A stretch of 64,000 nt of DNA from Ulota crispa (GCA_963920765.1 OY987244.1:17092358-17156357); one strand, 5' to 3'. Positions 42,772 through 55,900 are shown, counted from the first letter of the stretch. Translations and numbers: made by a program. Notes: generated by a model not told the origin, from the letters alone.

Positions 42772-43696
42772 AGTGCATTCCAAGTCCAAAGTTCAAACTC
42801 TTGGTAATGAACTTCCAAAGCCTCTCAACTTGAACAATCATAGTATGAAGCTCCCAATTGCCAAGCCCAAAGTCCAAACCCATAATATTTGTTCAACCTT
42901 ACAATCTAACAAACAAGACCTTGTCACTTTTTGATTAATTTATGAAAAAAATTGACAACCTCTTCATCATAGTTTGGGTGTCCATTTTTGCTCAACCCAA
43001 AGTTTTTTTGGAGCACTATTGCTTTGGATGAAAAAGTGATGCCATGTTAGCATTTTGGAGGGTAATGGATTTTGGACTTTGACCTCTAGCGTGAAAGATC
43101 AAGAGGTCAAATTCTTGGTTTCTTACAACTTGATTGGTGGAAATCGATTGCCCATAGTGTGAAGTGGCCCTAAGAACTGATCATGTTAAATTACGTTCAC
43201 AACGAAAACTATTGTAAACAGCAACAATTTCTAGCAACATATGGTGCAATAGAAATAAAATAAAAGTCAACTCTTGAAAAGGTAGAGATCAAGGAAAATG
43301 TATAATAACCTTCACAGAGCATCTAATCTACACTGGAATCCTCAATTTGCTCAACATACTAGAGATTAGTTAGAATGGTAACATACTCAACCTTTTCAAA
43401 ATATGCTTTTCCTTGAAGGAGTGTGATCCTTTTGTAAAGTGCATGTCTTGCTAAAATTACATGAGTAAACCATTTGTGACAGAGACATATTGAGAATTCA
43501 AATTTTCAGACAATAATAAAGAACACAACTTCAAAGTACCTTAGATTTCAACCTCTTGCAAAGTAGCATGATGAGTCTTAGAATTTTTATTTCAATCTTC
43601 ACCAAAGACGATACTAGGGTTGAGTATTAGGCTTGTGTGGGGCCGGGGGGAGGACCGACCAAAGAATATGCTACCATGATCCGCACATCTTCTGAG

Positions 43697-46600
43697 TTAA
43701 GTAACCATAGTTGCTGACTTGGTGACTCTAGAAGGTCCACCAAAGTCCCCTGAGTCTTGTAGAAACTGAGATCGCAGCTGCATGAGGAGTAGACCCAGCT
43801 TGTTTTCGCCATTCTCACCTCGCCCTGCTCCCCAAAACATGTCGTTTTGAGACGCTTCCACAAGCACAGCACCAGCAGTGGAGAGGAGCAGATCTCGAAG
43901 TGCAGGGTACGTTGAATACTTGGCTTGCAAGGCCGTCTCCATTGCACTTATTCTTGCCACTGCCCAATCGTCTCGCACCTGTATCAGCAATATTACTCTT
44001 TGCTTTGCTTTGCCAAAGATTTTCATGGACTGAGCTTGATGATTATTATAAAGTCATCTCTTGCAATCAAAAGAGACTTTCTGACGGGTTCGTACCAGAT
44101 CAGGACGCGTCCGAGCAAGAGTTCTTCCAATTCGAGCTGCTTCTTCAGGACTCTTGGCCCTTTGAATACTACGAACACATTCTTGAGCTACTTCATCTTC
44201 AACACTTGCAAACTTCTGTGCCTGCCAACACCACCACAGAGACCACAAAGACCAACTAAGAACCTAGGAAAATGAAACTCAAGTGAGCTCAACTGCATCA
44301 AGTACAAAAGGTGTAATTCACTTAATGAGTTTATTTTCCAAGTATATCCACGTGCAGGCTGATTTCAAGAAACTAATCAACGATTTGTAACTCAGCAGTA
44401 AATTGACTCAAGGACGTAATATGCAGGTGATACATATCAACATTGCAAGGGGTGGTTACTTGATAATAATGTTCAACGCAATTCCATAATACAACAGCTC
44501 CGCTCTCATCGGGAAGGGAGATGGGGTGCGGGGAGAAGTTCGATAGTGCGCCATAAGGGTCCCAAAGCTTGTAGAAATAAATAGCTTGAGGCCTTTGCGG
44601 TGATGAAGGCATGCATGCGTCCATCGCTGCTGCGGCTACTGTTGGAGCTAGGACTTCAAGTTGACAGCTTGGAATTGGTTGTAGGAACCCTGACATGAGC
44701 ATATCTGGTCCTATCTAGAAAAATAGAATTCAACAACAACAACAGGTATAATGAAGTCAAGTTTCAACAGCTAGACCATAGCAACTCACAATAGGCAAAC
44801 TGATTTTTGTTCACTTATCGCATATTTTTTCAAATGTATCTAGTGATCAATTCACTTGCACATCACAATATAATACGACCTTGGTAAGTAAGCAGGGTAC
44901 TACATACCAATCCCAAACATGAATTACCCAATGTACAATACAATGTGACTTATCAAATAGCATTGATTTCATCATTGTATTGGCCAATGGCTTTGGCATG
45001 CTAAAATGCGAAGTGTGAAACACTTATTATATAGAAAATTATGATAACCCCAAGAGTGACCGTGCTTCTTGCAAAACAAACCACAATGTATGCTTTTCTT
45101 ACTGTACTAACAAAATCGTAATGTCATATGATGCTTCCTTGTCAGACCAAAGATCTCTACATATACTTAAAGAGGAAAGGGCCAGACATACCTGCTCAAA
45201 TGACACATCTGACAACGGAAGAGCTTGAGTCATCTCCACCATTCCCAAATCTCCAATTGGTGTAGGTGCTGTGATGCCTCCAATAATCTTAGGAGATATG
45301 AATGCCATCACCTAGAGCTCATTCAACACTTTGTTAATCAATGAGACTTGGTTCAAGACAAGCATTCCTGTATAGCATTACATTGGAGCTTCATAAAAGA
45401 GATTACCTTTTGAATCACACCTGAGGCAATGGCTGGTGCTGACAGCATGCCACCACATTCCCACAAGATTGACAAAAAGCCCCGATCATAGCAGTAGTCC
45501 ATCACTGCCCGTGGAGTCAAAAAATCAAACTCCACCACTTCCACACCTCTTGCTCTCAGCATTGCTTGGAAGTCTTGACGAGCACCCTTTTGTGTTGTGA
45601 CAATAGTCTGCGTATTGGAGACGTCCCAAAGGTTGGCATCCACAGGAAGATTCAAGCACCGTGACATCACAATGCGAACAGGCAGATGCCCTCCTTCTTG
45701 CCTTGTCGTCAGACGTGGATCTGCGCCCGCAAAGATGTTTAAATCGAAAACCCACACAAAGTAGGTTCATAGTCACAAATGATCAAGATTTCAATGAAGA
45801 CACACTAGCCACAGTCTGAAAGAAAAGAGGAGCTGTTCCTACTGTCTCTACGAACAGTGTTGCCTCCCACAACAATAGCGTCACTTCGGGCTCGAGTTTC
45901 AAAGACGCGTTTCCGAGAATCCGGGCTGGATACCCACACAGAGTGGCCAGTGCTGGTTGCAATTTTTCCTGCTCAATGCCAATGACACGATTTCTGGATG
46001 TTTAAAAACTCTGCATGCTGCAACTTGTCTTAAAACCAAAAATGGCCTTAAGCTCATACATGTGATCTTGCGCTTCTAAGACTATTTACAAGCTAGCTTT
46101 CAGAAGGTATACTGATTCATACCATCAACTGTCATGGCATATTTCAGTACTGAGTACGGCAGGCGGTTAGCAGCTCTGTACAGGAGCGGTGCGTTCACTA
46201 GTTGACATGATTTGAGGGCTTCCTGCACATCAATTGCAATTGCTATGTAAATACCTGCAGCAAAGCCAGATGCTGAAACAATATACTGCTTAGAGGAATT
46301 CAATTGCGAGGATGCACAGGTGATAGGTGGTGGTAGAAGCCTATTCATCCTCCGTTACCGGAACAAGCACCAAAAATAGCAACAGTCAAGCTTGGAAGAA
46401 TCCCAGAACTCCGACCCCAAGCCTTGTAAAGGTTCCAACTAAGAGTCTGCCACATATGATACCTGTATGTTGCTACCAGATTCCAGTAGATTCTGTCCAC
46501 AAACTTCCACAGTGGCGCCTCCCTGGCGAAGAGCACGGATCGCCTTTCCATGGAAATGCTGTAGTGGATGCGGTATTCCGACGACCACCCTTGACACCCC

Positions 46601-47384
46601 TGCCTGCCATGGACAGTGGAGGTCAGGGAGATAACAGAAAAAGAAAGGAAAACGATAAGATAAGCAAACCGACCTTTAACCTATATAGCAACGCAAATGC
46701 AAATGTTGAAAAAAATCTTCCATAACTCTACTCGAACTTACTTAGAGCATAACAATGGAATGCACTGAAAGAGCACATATCCCTTCACAATTCTACATAT
46801 AATTTTTTCAAATTGTTCAGGGTGCGTTAATCTAATGTGCTCATGCAATTTCAACGCTCCTTCAGTATACCTAACACCGTAATTGAAAATTTCCTGTAAA
46901 TCCTCAGAATCTATCAAGATGTGCACAACATCTCATGGTCACATGTCAACTCCCACATGTGGAGTTGCAAAGATGCATGCATGAGAGTGCTAACAGAAGC
47001 ACACTAGCGTTAGAGAAGATTGAGTGTGCTTAAAGTTTATAAGTACAATGGGCTTGCCTGTCGAAGAGCATGAACAGCACTGTCGTCACCATAGCAATCG
47101 CCAGGCTCCAGATTCACATAAGCTGTTGCGTTCTTGGCGAACTCTCCAGATCGTTCTACCGCTTGAACTTCAGCGCTCTTGGTGCCTTGAGCATACAGAA
47201 AACCCTCCCCCACCACTCTCGGTCCATGAGCAATCACGCAGCCAAAATTCGGATGCGGAGCACTGCATCCAGCCGACGAACCGGCAAGCTCCGCTGCTCG
47301 TAGCAGATGCCGAGAATCATCCGATGATGGCACCGCGGAGTTCGGAAGCTGCGCTGATACCAACGAGAGAGCTCGCACATGCAT
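43697..47384 (-). CDS. PYRR: PYRR: riboflavin-synthesis pyrimidine reductase with C-terminal YbiA-type N-glycosidase domain
   Basis: Plastid enzyme that reduces the ribosyl side chain of the deaminated pyrimidine intermediate in riboflavin synthesis; its extra C-terminal domain hydrolyses the unstable early intermediates. Minus-strand exons: 47384-47058, 46603-46463, 46222-46123, 45968-45843, 45720-45407, 45311-45192, 44714-44460, 44221-44096, 43978-43697, giving 596 residues (Arabidopsis PYRR/PHS1 is about 599). Residues 45-110 are the RibD deaminase fold (APHPNFGCVIA) but the zinc ligands are lost: the usual HAE is KSAE and the PC-x-C cluster is absent, as known for plant PYRR. The reductase domain spans about 157-375 (VLKYAMTVDG, AIVVGGNTVRRDNPRL, LWECGGML). 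The YbiA/DUF1768 domain follows (YFYKLWDPYGALSNFSPHPI, VEHYYQAQKF). Intron 1 has a GC donor. The start codon at 47384 precedes a Ser/Ala-rich transit-like segment. Confidence 0.95.
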
Positions 47385-48363
47385 ACTTGGTACCAAAAGT
47401 AAAGCCTCGGATATCCTCACCAAGCACTAATGCAAGATTTCCAGACTTACTCTCGACTGTAACCCCTAATCAAGCGACCAAAAACACTCTGCGAGACGGA
47501 CATGGAGTTACACCGCATCATCAGGTGTCGAAATTACACATGCAATTTCCATTCATAGGCGAAATTCAACCACACTATGCGCTAATGACGCACAAACTGA
47601 TTGCCAAATTTCTCTGAAATGTATAAATTTTACGAAAATGCTGGATGCTGTGCAGACGTAGTCAATTCCAGTTTCCTCTCAATGCGAACTTCGCAAACTG
47701 TCGGCTCTCTTCGACCATTGAAAGTTAAAACCTTGGATTGGACCACCACCATAGCAGCAATCTCCTTAAAACCCACGACACTAGGGAAAAAAAAAAAACT
47801 TACAAAGCTAACCTCATTCGCTACTGTATCGATTACAAAATTTTATGAAATACACCACGGGAATCCGTAATTGTAAAAGAAGAATCGAAACCAGAAGACA
47901 ATGCACAATAGAAGTACGGATTTCGGGGCCCTGAAGGCTGAGGTTCCAGCAGCACTCTCGGCACCCGAACGCCGCTGTAATGGAACAGGATAACGAACAT
48001 TCATGTCAAGCTAAAGTTATGGATGAATGAAGCATGTACTGGATGAATGCCTGTGTGCTCCTTTAGAGTGGGCTCGGTACTCCTGGTTTTCGTATAGGGG
48101 CGAATTTATCCAAAGTTTATGCGCAAGCTCCAAGTGAAAGGCAAAGTAAGTATTGAAAGTGTTTTTTTTGGTAATCTATGAATCCACAAATCACTACATA
48201 AATTGCGATAAAAATGGACACATCACAAAAAAACTAGTCGAAAATTAGCCAACCATTATGATGGATAAAAAAGTCAAAAGATGATTAGAAATTTCCAATT
48301 TGGGGGAAACACTATCCTCCAAATTTGCTTACACAGCTTATGAGTGGTCAATAAGTTGGTTTG
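47385..48363. other. Upstream region of PYRR; no other gene supported
   Basis: Expected to contain the PYRR promoter and leader (read leftward). GC is raised to about 48000. Plus-strand ORFs of 89-197 codons overlapping 47024-47870 are frame shadows of PYRR exon 1 or lack any family features. Confidence 0.5.
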
Positions 48364-49284
48364 TTAACCCCTAAAGGACCAAGCAAAGTTTTCACCAAAA
48401 ATTCTTCAAAACTGTCATTTTTAGAGCATCAACCAAATTTGAAAACAAAAACATTTTTTTGCATATGTAACTATAGGATCTTGTAGAAGAATGGTTTTAG
48501 AAGATGTGGAAAACATTTTGAAGTTTTCCACCATGTGGATTGGAAGTTAGAATGGTTTGAACATTCAAAAACGTCTTGTGAAAAATTGGGCAGCTACCCT
48601 TCAAAAAGTGAAATTCCTAAGGAAAAAAGGCCATGTGAGTGGTGCTTCTCTAATTTCCTTATCCCGCCTAAGTAAAGTACATGCCAAAATAGTTTCAAAT
48701 CATTTGGAGTTGTATCACTTATGGAAAAAATTAGTAAGGAAAAGGAAGTAAACAATGACTCAAAACACAAAATTGTTAAGAATTTAATTATGGAATGAAA
48801 AATGCCAATCCCAATGGTCATAATGTTGTCATAAACAATCTTCATCCTATGGTTTTGTTTACTTTCCAAAATGTTGAAAATTGAATAAAATAAAGGACTT
48901 CAAAGTTTATTTTAGAGTAGAGAATCCATAACTACCCGCAAACAAAAAATCCTCATAACTTTCATCTTGTTGATCCAAATGGAATGATTCAAAGCTTCCT
49001 ACATTCACATAAATCTCCTAAAGCCTTTTAAAATTTTTGTTTTTGAAAAAAGCAGTTTTTAAAAATCTGCCCAGGTTGCCCGCCAAAAGTAAAAAGCAAC
49101 ATATTAGGCCATAATTTTTTACTCATAATTCCAAATGTCATGAAGTTTAATGCATATGAAATATAAACCTTGTCCCCACATTCCATTAAAATTTCAACCT
49201 AAAATATGAAAAACTCTAATCACAGGTACTTGCCCAAAATTGCTATGTTTCTAAAAAAAAGGGGTATGGTCCTTTAGGGGTTAA
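48364..49284 (+). mobile_element. 921-bp TTAA-flanked element
   Basis: Perfect 18-bp ends TTAACCCCTAAAGGACCA and TGGTCCTTTAGGGGTTAA. Subterminal inverted similarity continues for a short distance. Inside are the phrases CTCATAACTTTCATCT and GGGCAACCTGG-like sequence also seen in the foldback at 5074-6251, so the two are related. No ORF. The 40 bp after its right end (ACCCCCCATTTCCTCCTAAA) match the terminal segment of the 238-bp family at 40714-40951. Confidence 0.85.
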
Positions 49285-49486
49285 ACCCCCCATTTCCTCC
49301 TAAACCCTAAAATAACTCCGGGTGCAAAAGGATGTACTTGTTAGGGTGTATGGCTATTATATCTGCATGTATTATTCTTATCCATTAAGAGTATGAATAG
49401 AAACACTGCTATGGGGATACTATAGTAAAATATTTGTACACTTTAACCTTAGATTTTAAACTACCAGACATGTAGTATAAGTTACA

Positions 49487-50039
49487 GGGAAAATATCAAA
49501 TATACACTTCAATTCTTTCAAAATATCAAACATACCCCTATATTATCTGAAATATCAAAACTACCCTTGGCTTTGTGTGGGAATATCAATTATACCTCTA
49601 GGCCCTAGTTATCTTGTTTTTTGTACCTCTTTATTGTGATTAAAATAAATAAATCAAAATGGCAACAAAAGTTATTATGTAATCATTGCAATGGCTTTAG
49701 ACCATAATAGAATTACATGGAAACACCCTTTATAGAGCTTAAAGAGCTTGCTTCCAATATTAGATTTGCATTCAACTTACATTTTGTTTATGTACTTTCC
49801 ATTATCATTCAAGCATTTATACAAATTTGCAAAAGAAAACACAATAGAGTTAAATGATACTTTTTATAATTCAAATAACTCAAGGGTATATTTGATATTT
49901 TATACTAATTGAGGTCTCTAAGAACTAGAGATATAATTGATATTTCTATTCAAAACCAAGGAGATTTTTGATATTTCAAATAATATAGGGATATATTTGA
50001 TATTTTGGAAGAATTGAGGGGTATTTTTTATATTTTCCC
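49487..50039. mobile_element. Mutator-type foldback MITE, GGGAAAATATCAAATA ends
   Basis: Arms of about 80 bp: left GGGAAAATATCAAATATACA and right, complemented, GGGAAAATATAAAAAATACC. Within the arms the module ATATCAAA(T/C)ATAC recurs every 25-35 bp. Flanks TAAGTTACA (49478-49486) and TGAGTTATA (50040-50048) agree at 7 of 9 positions. The centre has no ORF. Confidence 0.8.
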
Positions 50040-50354
50040 TGAGTTATATCATCTCAAGCTCCTCTGTTTATGAATATTACATTATCCATGAGGCTACTTG
50101 TGATGTATGGCCTTTGTTTTGAAGTAAGTTACTTTCAAATAACAAGGATACTATCGTCTTCCGAAGGGCGTACATTCTCCTAACACGTAATGGCTCATTG
50201 TTGCAAATGTCCAAGTATAACAACGTAGGCGTCGTAGGGGCTTACATGTTTGGCTGTTTTGAACTTTTTCAATGTGATCATCAGTAGAGTTGATCTCATT
50301 GAAGGTTGTTCTCCCTTCACTCCTACGTTTTGAATTCAACCCAATAAAAAATTA

Positions 50355-50788
50355 GGGAAAATTATAAATAGGGGCATGAAAACGTAAAATATTACAAATA
50401 GGGGCACAGTTTCAAAATAATTACAAATAAGGGCATGATTTCAAAAAAATTGTAATTTTTTGTAATATTTTTTTGATTTGGACATTGGTTGGCTTAAACA
50501 CATCACATTAAATGTTACCTAACTTCCAAAAAATTAAAGGTCTCTCCAAATCAAGCCTAAATAAAGAAATTTTAGTATAGGAAATGACAATTTTTGAAGA
50601 CTTTTAATTATTTTGGAAGTTAGTTAACATTTGATGTGATGCATCTAAATCAACTAATGTTCAAACCAAAAAAAAGTTACAAAAAATTATATATTTTTTT
50701 GAAATTGTGCCTCTATTTGTAATTATTTTGAAACTGCTCCCCTATTTGTAATATTTTACGTTTTCATGCCCCTATTTGTAATTTCCCC
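50355..50788. mobile_element. Mutator-type foldback MITE with perfect 9-bp target duplication
   Basis: Arms begin GGGAAAATTATAAATAGGGG and end CCCCTATTTGTAATTTCCCC, with the module ATTACAAATA(G/A)GGGCA repeated three times per arm. AAAAAATTA flanks both sides (50346-50354, 50789-50797). A 9-bp duplication is the hallmark of Mutator-like elements. No ORF. Confidence 0.87.
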
Positions 50789-50846
50789 AAAAAATTATGG
50801 TAGAAAGGAAAGACGTCAATTGCTCAAATAATGAAATTTTGTGTTA

Positions 50847-51167
50847 GGGGAAAAAACAAATAGTAGCCCAAAAATGAAAAATATTACAGATAGGGGCATA
50901 TTTCTAAAATAATTACAAATAGGGGCACAATTTCAAGATCCCTTTACTAAATCTTCCTTATTCAGGCTTGAATTGGAGAAGTGTTTAAGTTTTTTGAAAT
51001 TAGTTAACATTTAATGTGATGCATCTAAATGTCTCAATATTTAAACAAAAAATTTACTTAAATTTTCACTTTTCTTTTCAAAGCTATGCCCCTATTTGTA
51101 ATTGTTTTGAAAATATGCCCCTGTCTATAACATCATTTGTTTTTGTGCCCATATTTATAATTTCCCC
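50847..51167. mobile_element. Mutator-type foldback MITE, related family, perfect 9-bp duplication
   Basis: Arms start GGGGAAAAAACAAATAGTAG and end CCCATATTTATAATTTCCCC and contain the module ATTACA(G/A)ATAGGGGCA. TTTGTGTTA flanks both sides (50838-50846, 51168-51176). It shares its arm module and part of its interior (TTAACATTTAATGTGATGCA) with the element 50 bp upstream. Confidence 0.87.
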
Positions 51168-51341
51168 TTTGTGTTATGCTATCAATAGTGTTTTTTTATT
51201 TACCACACCCATTTTTAATTTTAATTAATCTTTATTTAAAATTACTTTTTTAATGCATATCACTCATTCCCACCTCCCCTACTCCACCTATTGCCTACCT
51301 TTATGCTCCTTCTGCTCCACCTTCTTGTTCCTTTGTTTGCT

Positions 51342-51550
51342 TTAATCCTTAAACATTTAAAAAACTCTTTGCAGCTAGTACAATACAAGTTATTTTTCTT
51401 GTATTAGGTACGGATCCACTCTTTTACTACATCTGAGACCAACAAACACATTGGAGTATAGACCGATGTGGTTTTTGTGAACTATTTGAGATCCCAAATT
51501 AAAATATCTTATTGGTAACAAATGTCAATTATACATCAACATATCTATTA
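51342..51550 (-). mobile_element. TTAA-flanked MITE, ~235-bp family (decayed)
   Basis: Left end TTAATCCTTAAACATTTAAA followed by CTTTGCAGCTAGTACAATAC matches 29195-29428 (CCTTTGCGGCTAGTACAAG). GAGATCCCAAATTAAAATA and TATTGGTAACAAATG continue the match. The right end is eroded. Confidence 0.7.
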
Positions 51551-51635
51551 TGCTCATGGGATATTTTATGGTTAAATCAATGTTTTGCCTCCATCTCTTG
51601 CCTTTATCACATTGTTGTGTTTCAATAATTTACTA

Positions 51636-52113
51636 TTTTTTACAGAACTCTGCAAGCCCTTGGTTAATCTCAAATTTTGTGAGTAGCAAGATAAGATGTG
51701 AATGCAAAGATCTCCAAATTTTTGAAGATTGTACTTCTTTGTGTGTTGAGTTTTAGGGCCTCAAAGAGCTATTGTGTAAAAAACAATGATCAGCACAGTC
51801 AATGATGGTTGTCAAGACAAGGGTTTAGAACATGCTTGAATCCCTACTAGCAAATTTCCCGCTACCACAAAACACATGCAACAAAGTTTGCAAGGGATAT
51901 TATCCAATTGCAACCTATAAAACGTTGCTTGCCACCTTGCCTCATATGGTGTTATATGCAAACGAGACTCTTGAGACACTCATACAACATTTTGCTTGCC
52001 TTGTCATTACTCCACTTACATGGATCACAAATGCCTTGATAATTATGGTTTATATCAAGATCAAAAAATTAGATCCAGTGTCTCAAATAGGCTTTTGAAA
52101 TGCTGTGAGGACA
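51636..52113 (+). mobile_element. Left-truncated copy of the 765-bp TTAA element
   Basis: Aligns with about 40204-40700: shared phrases CATCTCAAATTTTGTGGGTA (here TCTCAAATTTTGTGAGTAGC), GTGAATGCA, GGTTTAGAACATGCTTGAA, TTTGCAAGG, TATGGTGTT and AAAAAATTAGATCC. The left third and the exact right terminus are missing. Confidence 0.78.
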
Positions 52114-52114
52114 C

Positions 52115-52371
52115 TTTAACCCTTGAACGTCACGAAAGCCCTTTGCAACCATATGTATGACCATATATACATATGTATTTAAACTACTTTGAGGGCTTTC
52201 CAAATTTTTTATGCACCCACCACCATACAACTCTTCCATATGTATGATTGTAACACTTAATTTTCAGCTGATTCAAACTTTTGAATATTGATTGTGACCA
52301 AATTTTGTAATGTATCTCTAGAGCCCAAGGGCCCTTCAGGGGTTAAGTCCTCTGGGGCGTCCAGGGGTTAA
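52115..52371 (+). mobile_element. 257-bp TTAA-flanked MITE
   Basis: Starts TTAACCCTTGAACGTCACGA and ends TGGGGCGTCCAGGGGTTAA; a second possible right end (CTTCAGGGGTTAA, to 52346) lies inside, suggesting a small terminal duplication. The interior has the dyad ACCATATATACATATG. No ORF. The next 600 bp are AT-rich 3' flank of U11/U12-65K. Confidence 0.75.
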
Positions 52372-52998
52372 CAAATGGTATTTCTCTCTGGATATTTGAA
52401 GAAATGTTTTGAAGACCATGGACATGTCTAATGATCACTCCTATTCGTGTAGCTTTTAAAAATAAAATTGATTTTTCAGACCTAATCTTAAAAAACTAAA
52501 ACACCTCAAATACCTTTACGACAAAAGACTCGTGATAGACACGGATATCATATCAAGAACACAAGATCAAAGTTTTAACATATGACGCATTAAATATTGG
52601 TACATAACATTTTGTACTATGAGTATCAGAAACATCCCAAATTATGTCAAGAAAAATTAATTTATTATGCAAAGTGCAAAAAAAAGGAAGATTACTATGG
52701 ACAAAGTTTTGTTTTTAACAGTATCCACAGCAGGAAGAAATAGCTTATTAAAGCACCTAACGTATAGCTGCACACTGATCCATATATATAAAAAAAAAAA
52801 CCCATTGAAATAATGCGGTTACTCTCTTGAGATCTCCACGTAAAGCTTCCAGTTAAAACCCATATAACTCAGTCATTCTAAAAGAGAACTCAGCAAAACC
52901 ATCTTAGAAAGGGACTTCATTTGTAAAGAGCATAAAAAGCTCTTAGAGAATCAGCACTTGGGCGGATCTACAGGAGTACGTCTGGGCCACTTCAACTA

Positions 52999-55900
52999 TT
53001 ACTGAGTCTTGACAGCAGAGCGATGTCGTCCAAATTGAACTATCATTGGCTTCCCTTTCAACACAAATCCATGTGTCATGCCCTGCATAACAGAATACGT
53101 TCAATACTCTTTTTACATAGACTAGAAGTGACTAGGTTCCTCTCCATGTCACCAACCAGCTAAAACAGGAGACCATTGTAAACCTATAGAAGCTGTACAT
53201 TTTAGACTACCAAACATCTACATCAAAAGAAAAGTGGAGTTCTCAATCTGGGCTTGTGCTCCACTTACTAAAGCATCCTGGGCAGATTCTGTTGATGGAA
53301 ATGTTACAAACGCTTGGCCTCGCATGCGTCCCTCCTGCTATCAGGTCAGAACCTCTATTAAAACAAGAAGAATGAAGTACATAACAAACAAATGAAATAC
53401 CAAACTAATAAAGGGGACAAATACATGTTTATTGATAAAGACATCAATTGCTCTCAGACCAAGAGCAGACGCAGAATGGATACCATGAGCAGTCTAGAAG
53501 TTGCAATTGTACTCGACAAGTCAGACACAACTTTGAGCTCTTAACATGACGTGAATGAAATAAAATTTGAGTAAAAAGGCATCTGCACAACAAACCTGCA
53601 TGAGATTCACATTCAAAGCAGTTTTTGCTTCCTCGAGACTTGCAAAGAAGGCCCCTGCAGAAGTAGAAGTTTTCAACACTAGGTACACCAAAAAGTACAA
53701 AATGAAACCAGAATGCCAAAGAATTTGTAGGCAGGTGAAACTGAAAAAAAGGCTTTGATCTTTAAGCAACTCAAATTGGGGTATTCAAGAGCAACATGAA
53801 AGAAACAGATGTTTTCCAGGTTGAAGTGTCGAGAACTTCAAGCAACTGAAGGGGTGGAATCACTAGGCAAGTGACCCAAAGCTTACCAAAGATGTAGAAG
53901 AGGTCCTCTGGTGCTGCTTCTTTGGCCAAATTTTTGATGTAGAGAACTTGAGAGGGGGTACCGGCAGAGTAATTCTTCACAAAGACACGAGCATATGCAA
54001 AAACATTAGCTGCCCCAATTGTTAATGCGTACAATGAACATAAAGATGCCAACGTGTTCACAACAAACAAAAACAATGACGTTCGTACTGATACAGTAAG
54101 CATCCGCCCCAACTTTAGGCCCAAGAGTGTTTCTCTTGAGAAGGATTCATACCATGTGTGAAACCCACTATCTTCAAACCCAAGAACACATGTTAAGGTC
54201 ATCCACCGACAAGGTGGATACAATACAATTAATTCATTGCACTCAGTGACCGCATCCTGTCTGAGTTGAGACTTTGAGAGTCCAACCACTGCATTTTTGC
54301 CGCACAAGCTCAAGGTTTGATGACCACCTTAAAAGACCACATGGCAAACATGTTATAACTCAAATAAATAAAAAACCTGCTCACCTTGAGAATGGAAAGC
54401 GAAAGAAGCTCAGCCTCTGATAATTGACCAGCCTGAAGTTCAGCCCGTGTGGCTACTCTATTGGGATCATTGACTTCTTCTCTAGATATATCCATGTCTT
54501 CCAGGTTGGCGATGTCTTTTGCGGGTCCCTCACCAACCGAGGCTTTGGTTGAAATCTTAATCTGTAACGCAATTCAACACTTTGTTGATAAGCTACGACA
54601 CTCCTCGTGACAAAAACGCCGAGGATCCATTTAGGTGTAGAATATACCATAGAATATTGGTCATATAAATCAATAGACACAGAAATTGTTCTCAAGAATT
54701 TCATACAGACAACCAGTCTAGACCGAGACAGAAATAAAACCGTCAGATCACAATGTAAGAAACAAACCTGCATGACAGGTTTGTTCTTCTTAATGGGAGC
54801 AGTTTTCGACATAATATTGATGGACTTCACGCCTGCAGCTTCATGAGAAGCGCCCTTGTCCAATGCAGGACCCATTACTGCTTCCAACTTGGCTCGCTTT
54901 CTTCTTGCCTTGTGAGGGTCCAGCTCTTTGTCAGCTGCGTCTGTCTCGACCTCTTCACCCAGAGCACGGTTGTCTTCCTGAAAGATAGAAGAACAACTCA
55001 ACATAACAGACTAAATACTTTTTTAACTAAATTTAACAAAGCAGATAATTCAGCAAGATAAGATGAACCCTTTTCATTCATAAATTGAGCGTGAGGCCAG
55101 GTACTATATAACGCCAGCAAAAGAGCAGTTACAGATGCTTGGTGAAAACCAACAAACAAGCTTATATATCCGAAAGCACTGTAACTGATAAATATTAAAA
55201 CTACTCACCTCATCGGATGACTCGAGCTCCGATTCACCACTGGACAGCTCTCCCGCCAGTCGCTTTTCAGCCGGAGGAGCTGGTACTGGAGGTGGCAATG
55301 GTGGCGTAGGAAGGGCAGGACGGAACGGAGCTGGAAGATTCATTTTATTCATGAGATGCAACACCTGATCGCAATGTATTCACCACCAACATCTGCGCCC
55401 TCATCAGCAAGAGCTTTTTGAAACCAGCTTCTACCTACCCGTTATCTGTTTCTTAACTTGTTAAAAGATTCATGAAGTCCGTTATCACAAACTCATCAAG
55501 AAGAAATATGCCAAAGAACTCCACAAACCAAGATTTGTGAATATAAGCATAGCATACAGCATAGGAATGTAGATGATGATAAGGACCTGAGTATAGAACC
55601 GCGGAACTGCAATCAGAGTGTTCACGATATTGGTAAGTATATTTCCATCCGGAGGAGGGTAAGCATACCTGCAAAGAATCACAAATAGCCAACACAAATA
55701 AATAAAAAACAGGACACTTCACGTCGGAGACAAATGCTATGCTCCATTATTCATCACAGAGTTGCTCAATAGAGTGGACAAAACAAAACTGTAAGACGAA
55801 TTAGCACAAAGAAGAAACCATGCAGTATGTAGTGTAAGAAGTGAAGGCAAACAACATGTCTGGAACATTTCAACTACAGAACAGATTGAGATATCAATCT

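Noticed and set aside
47024..47617. 197-codon plus-strand ORF
   Set aside because: It lies antisense to PYRR exon 1, whose protein matches a known family residue by residue; the plus-strand frame is a shadow.
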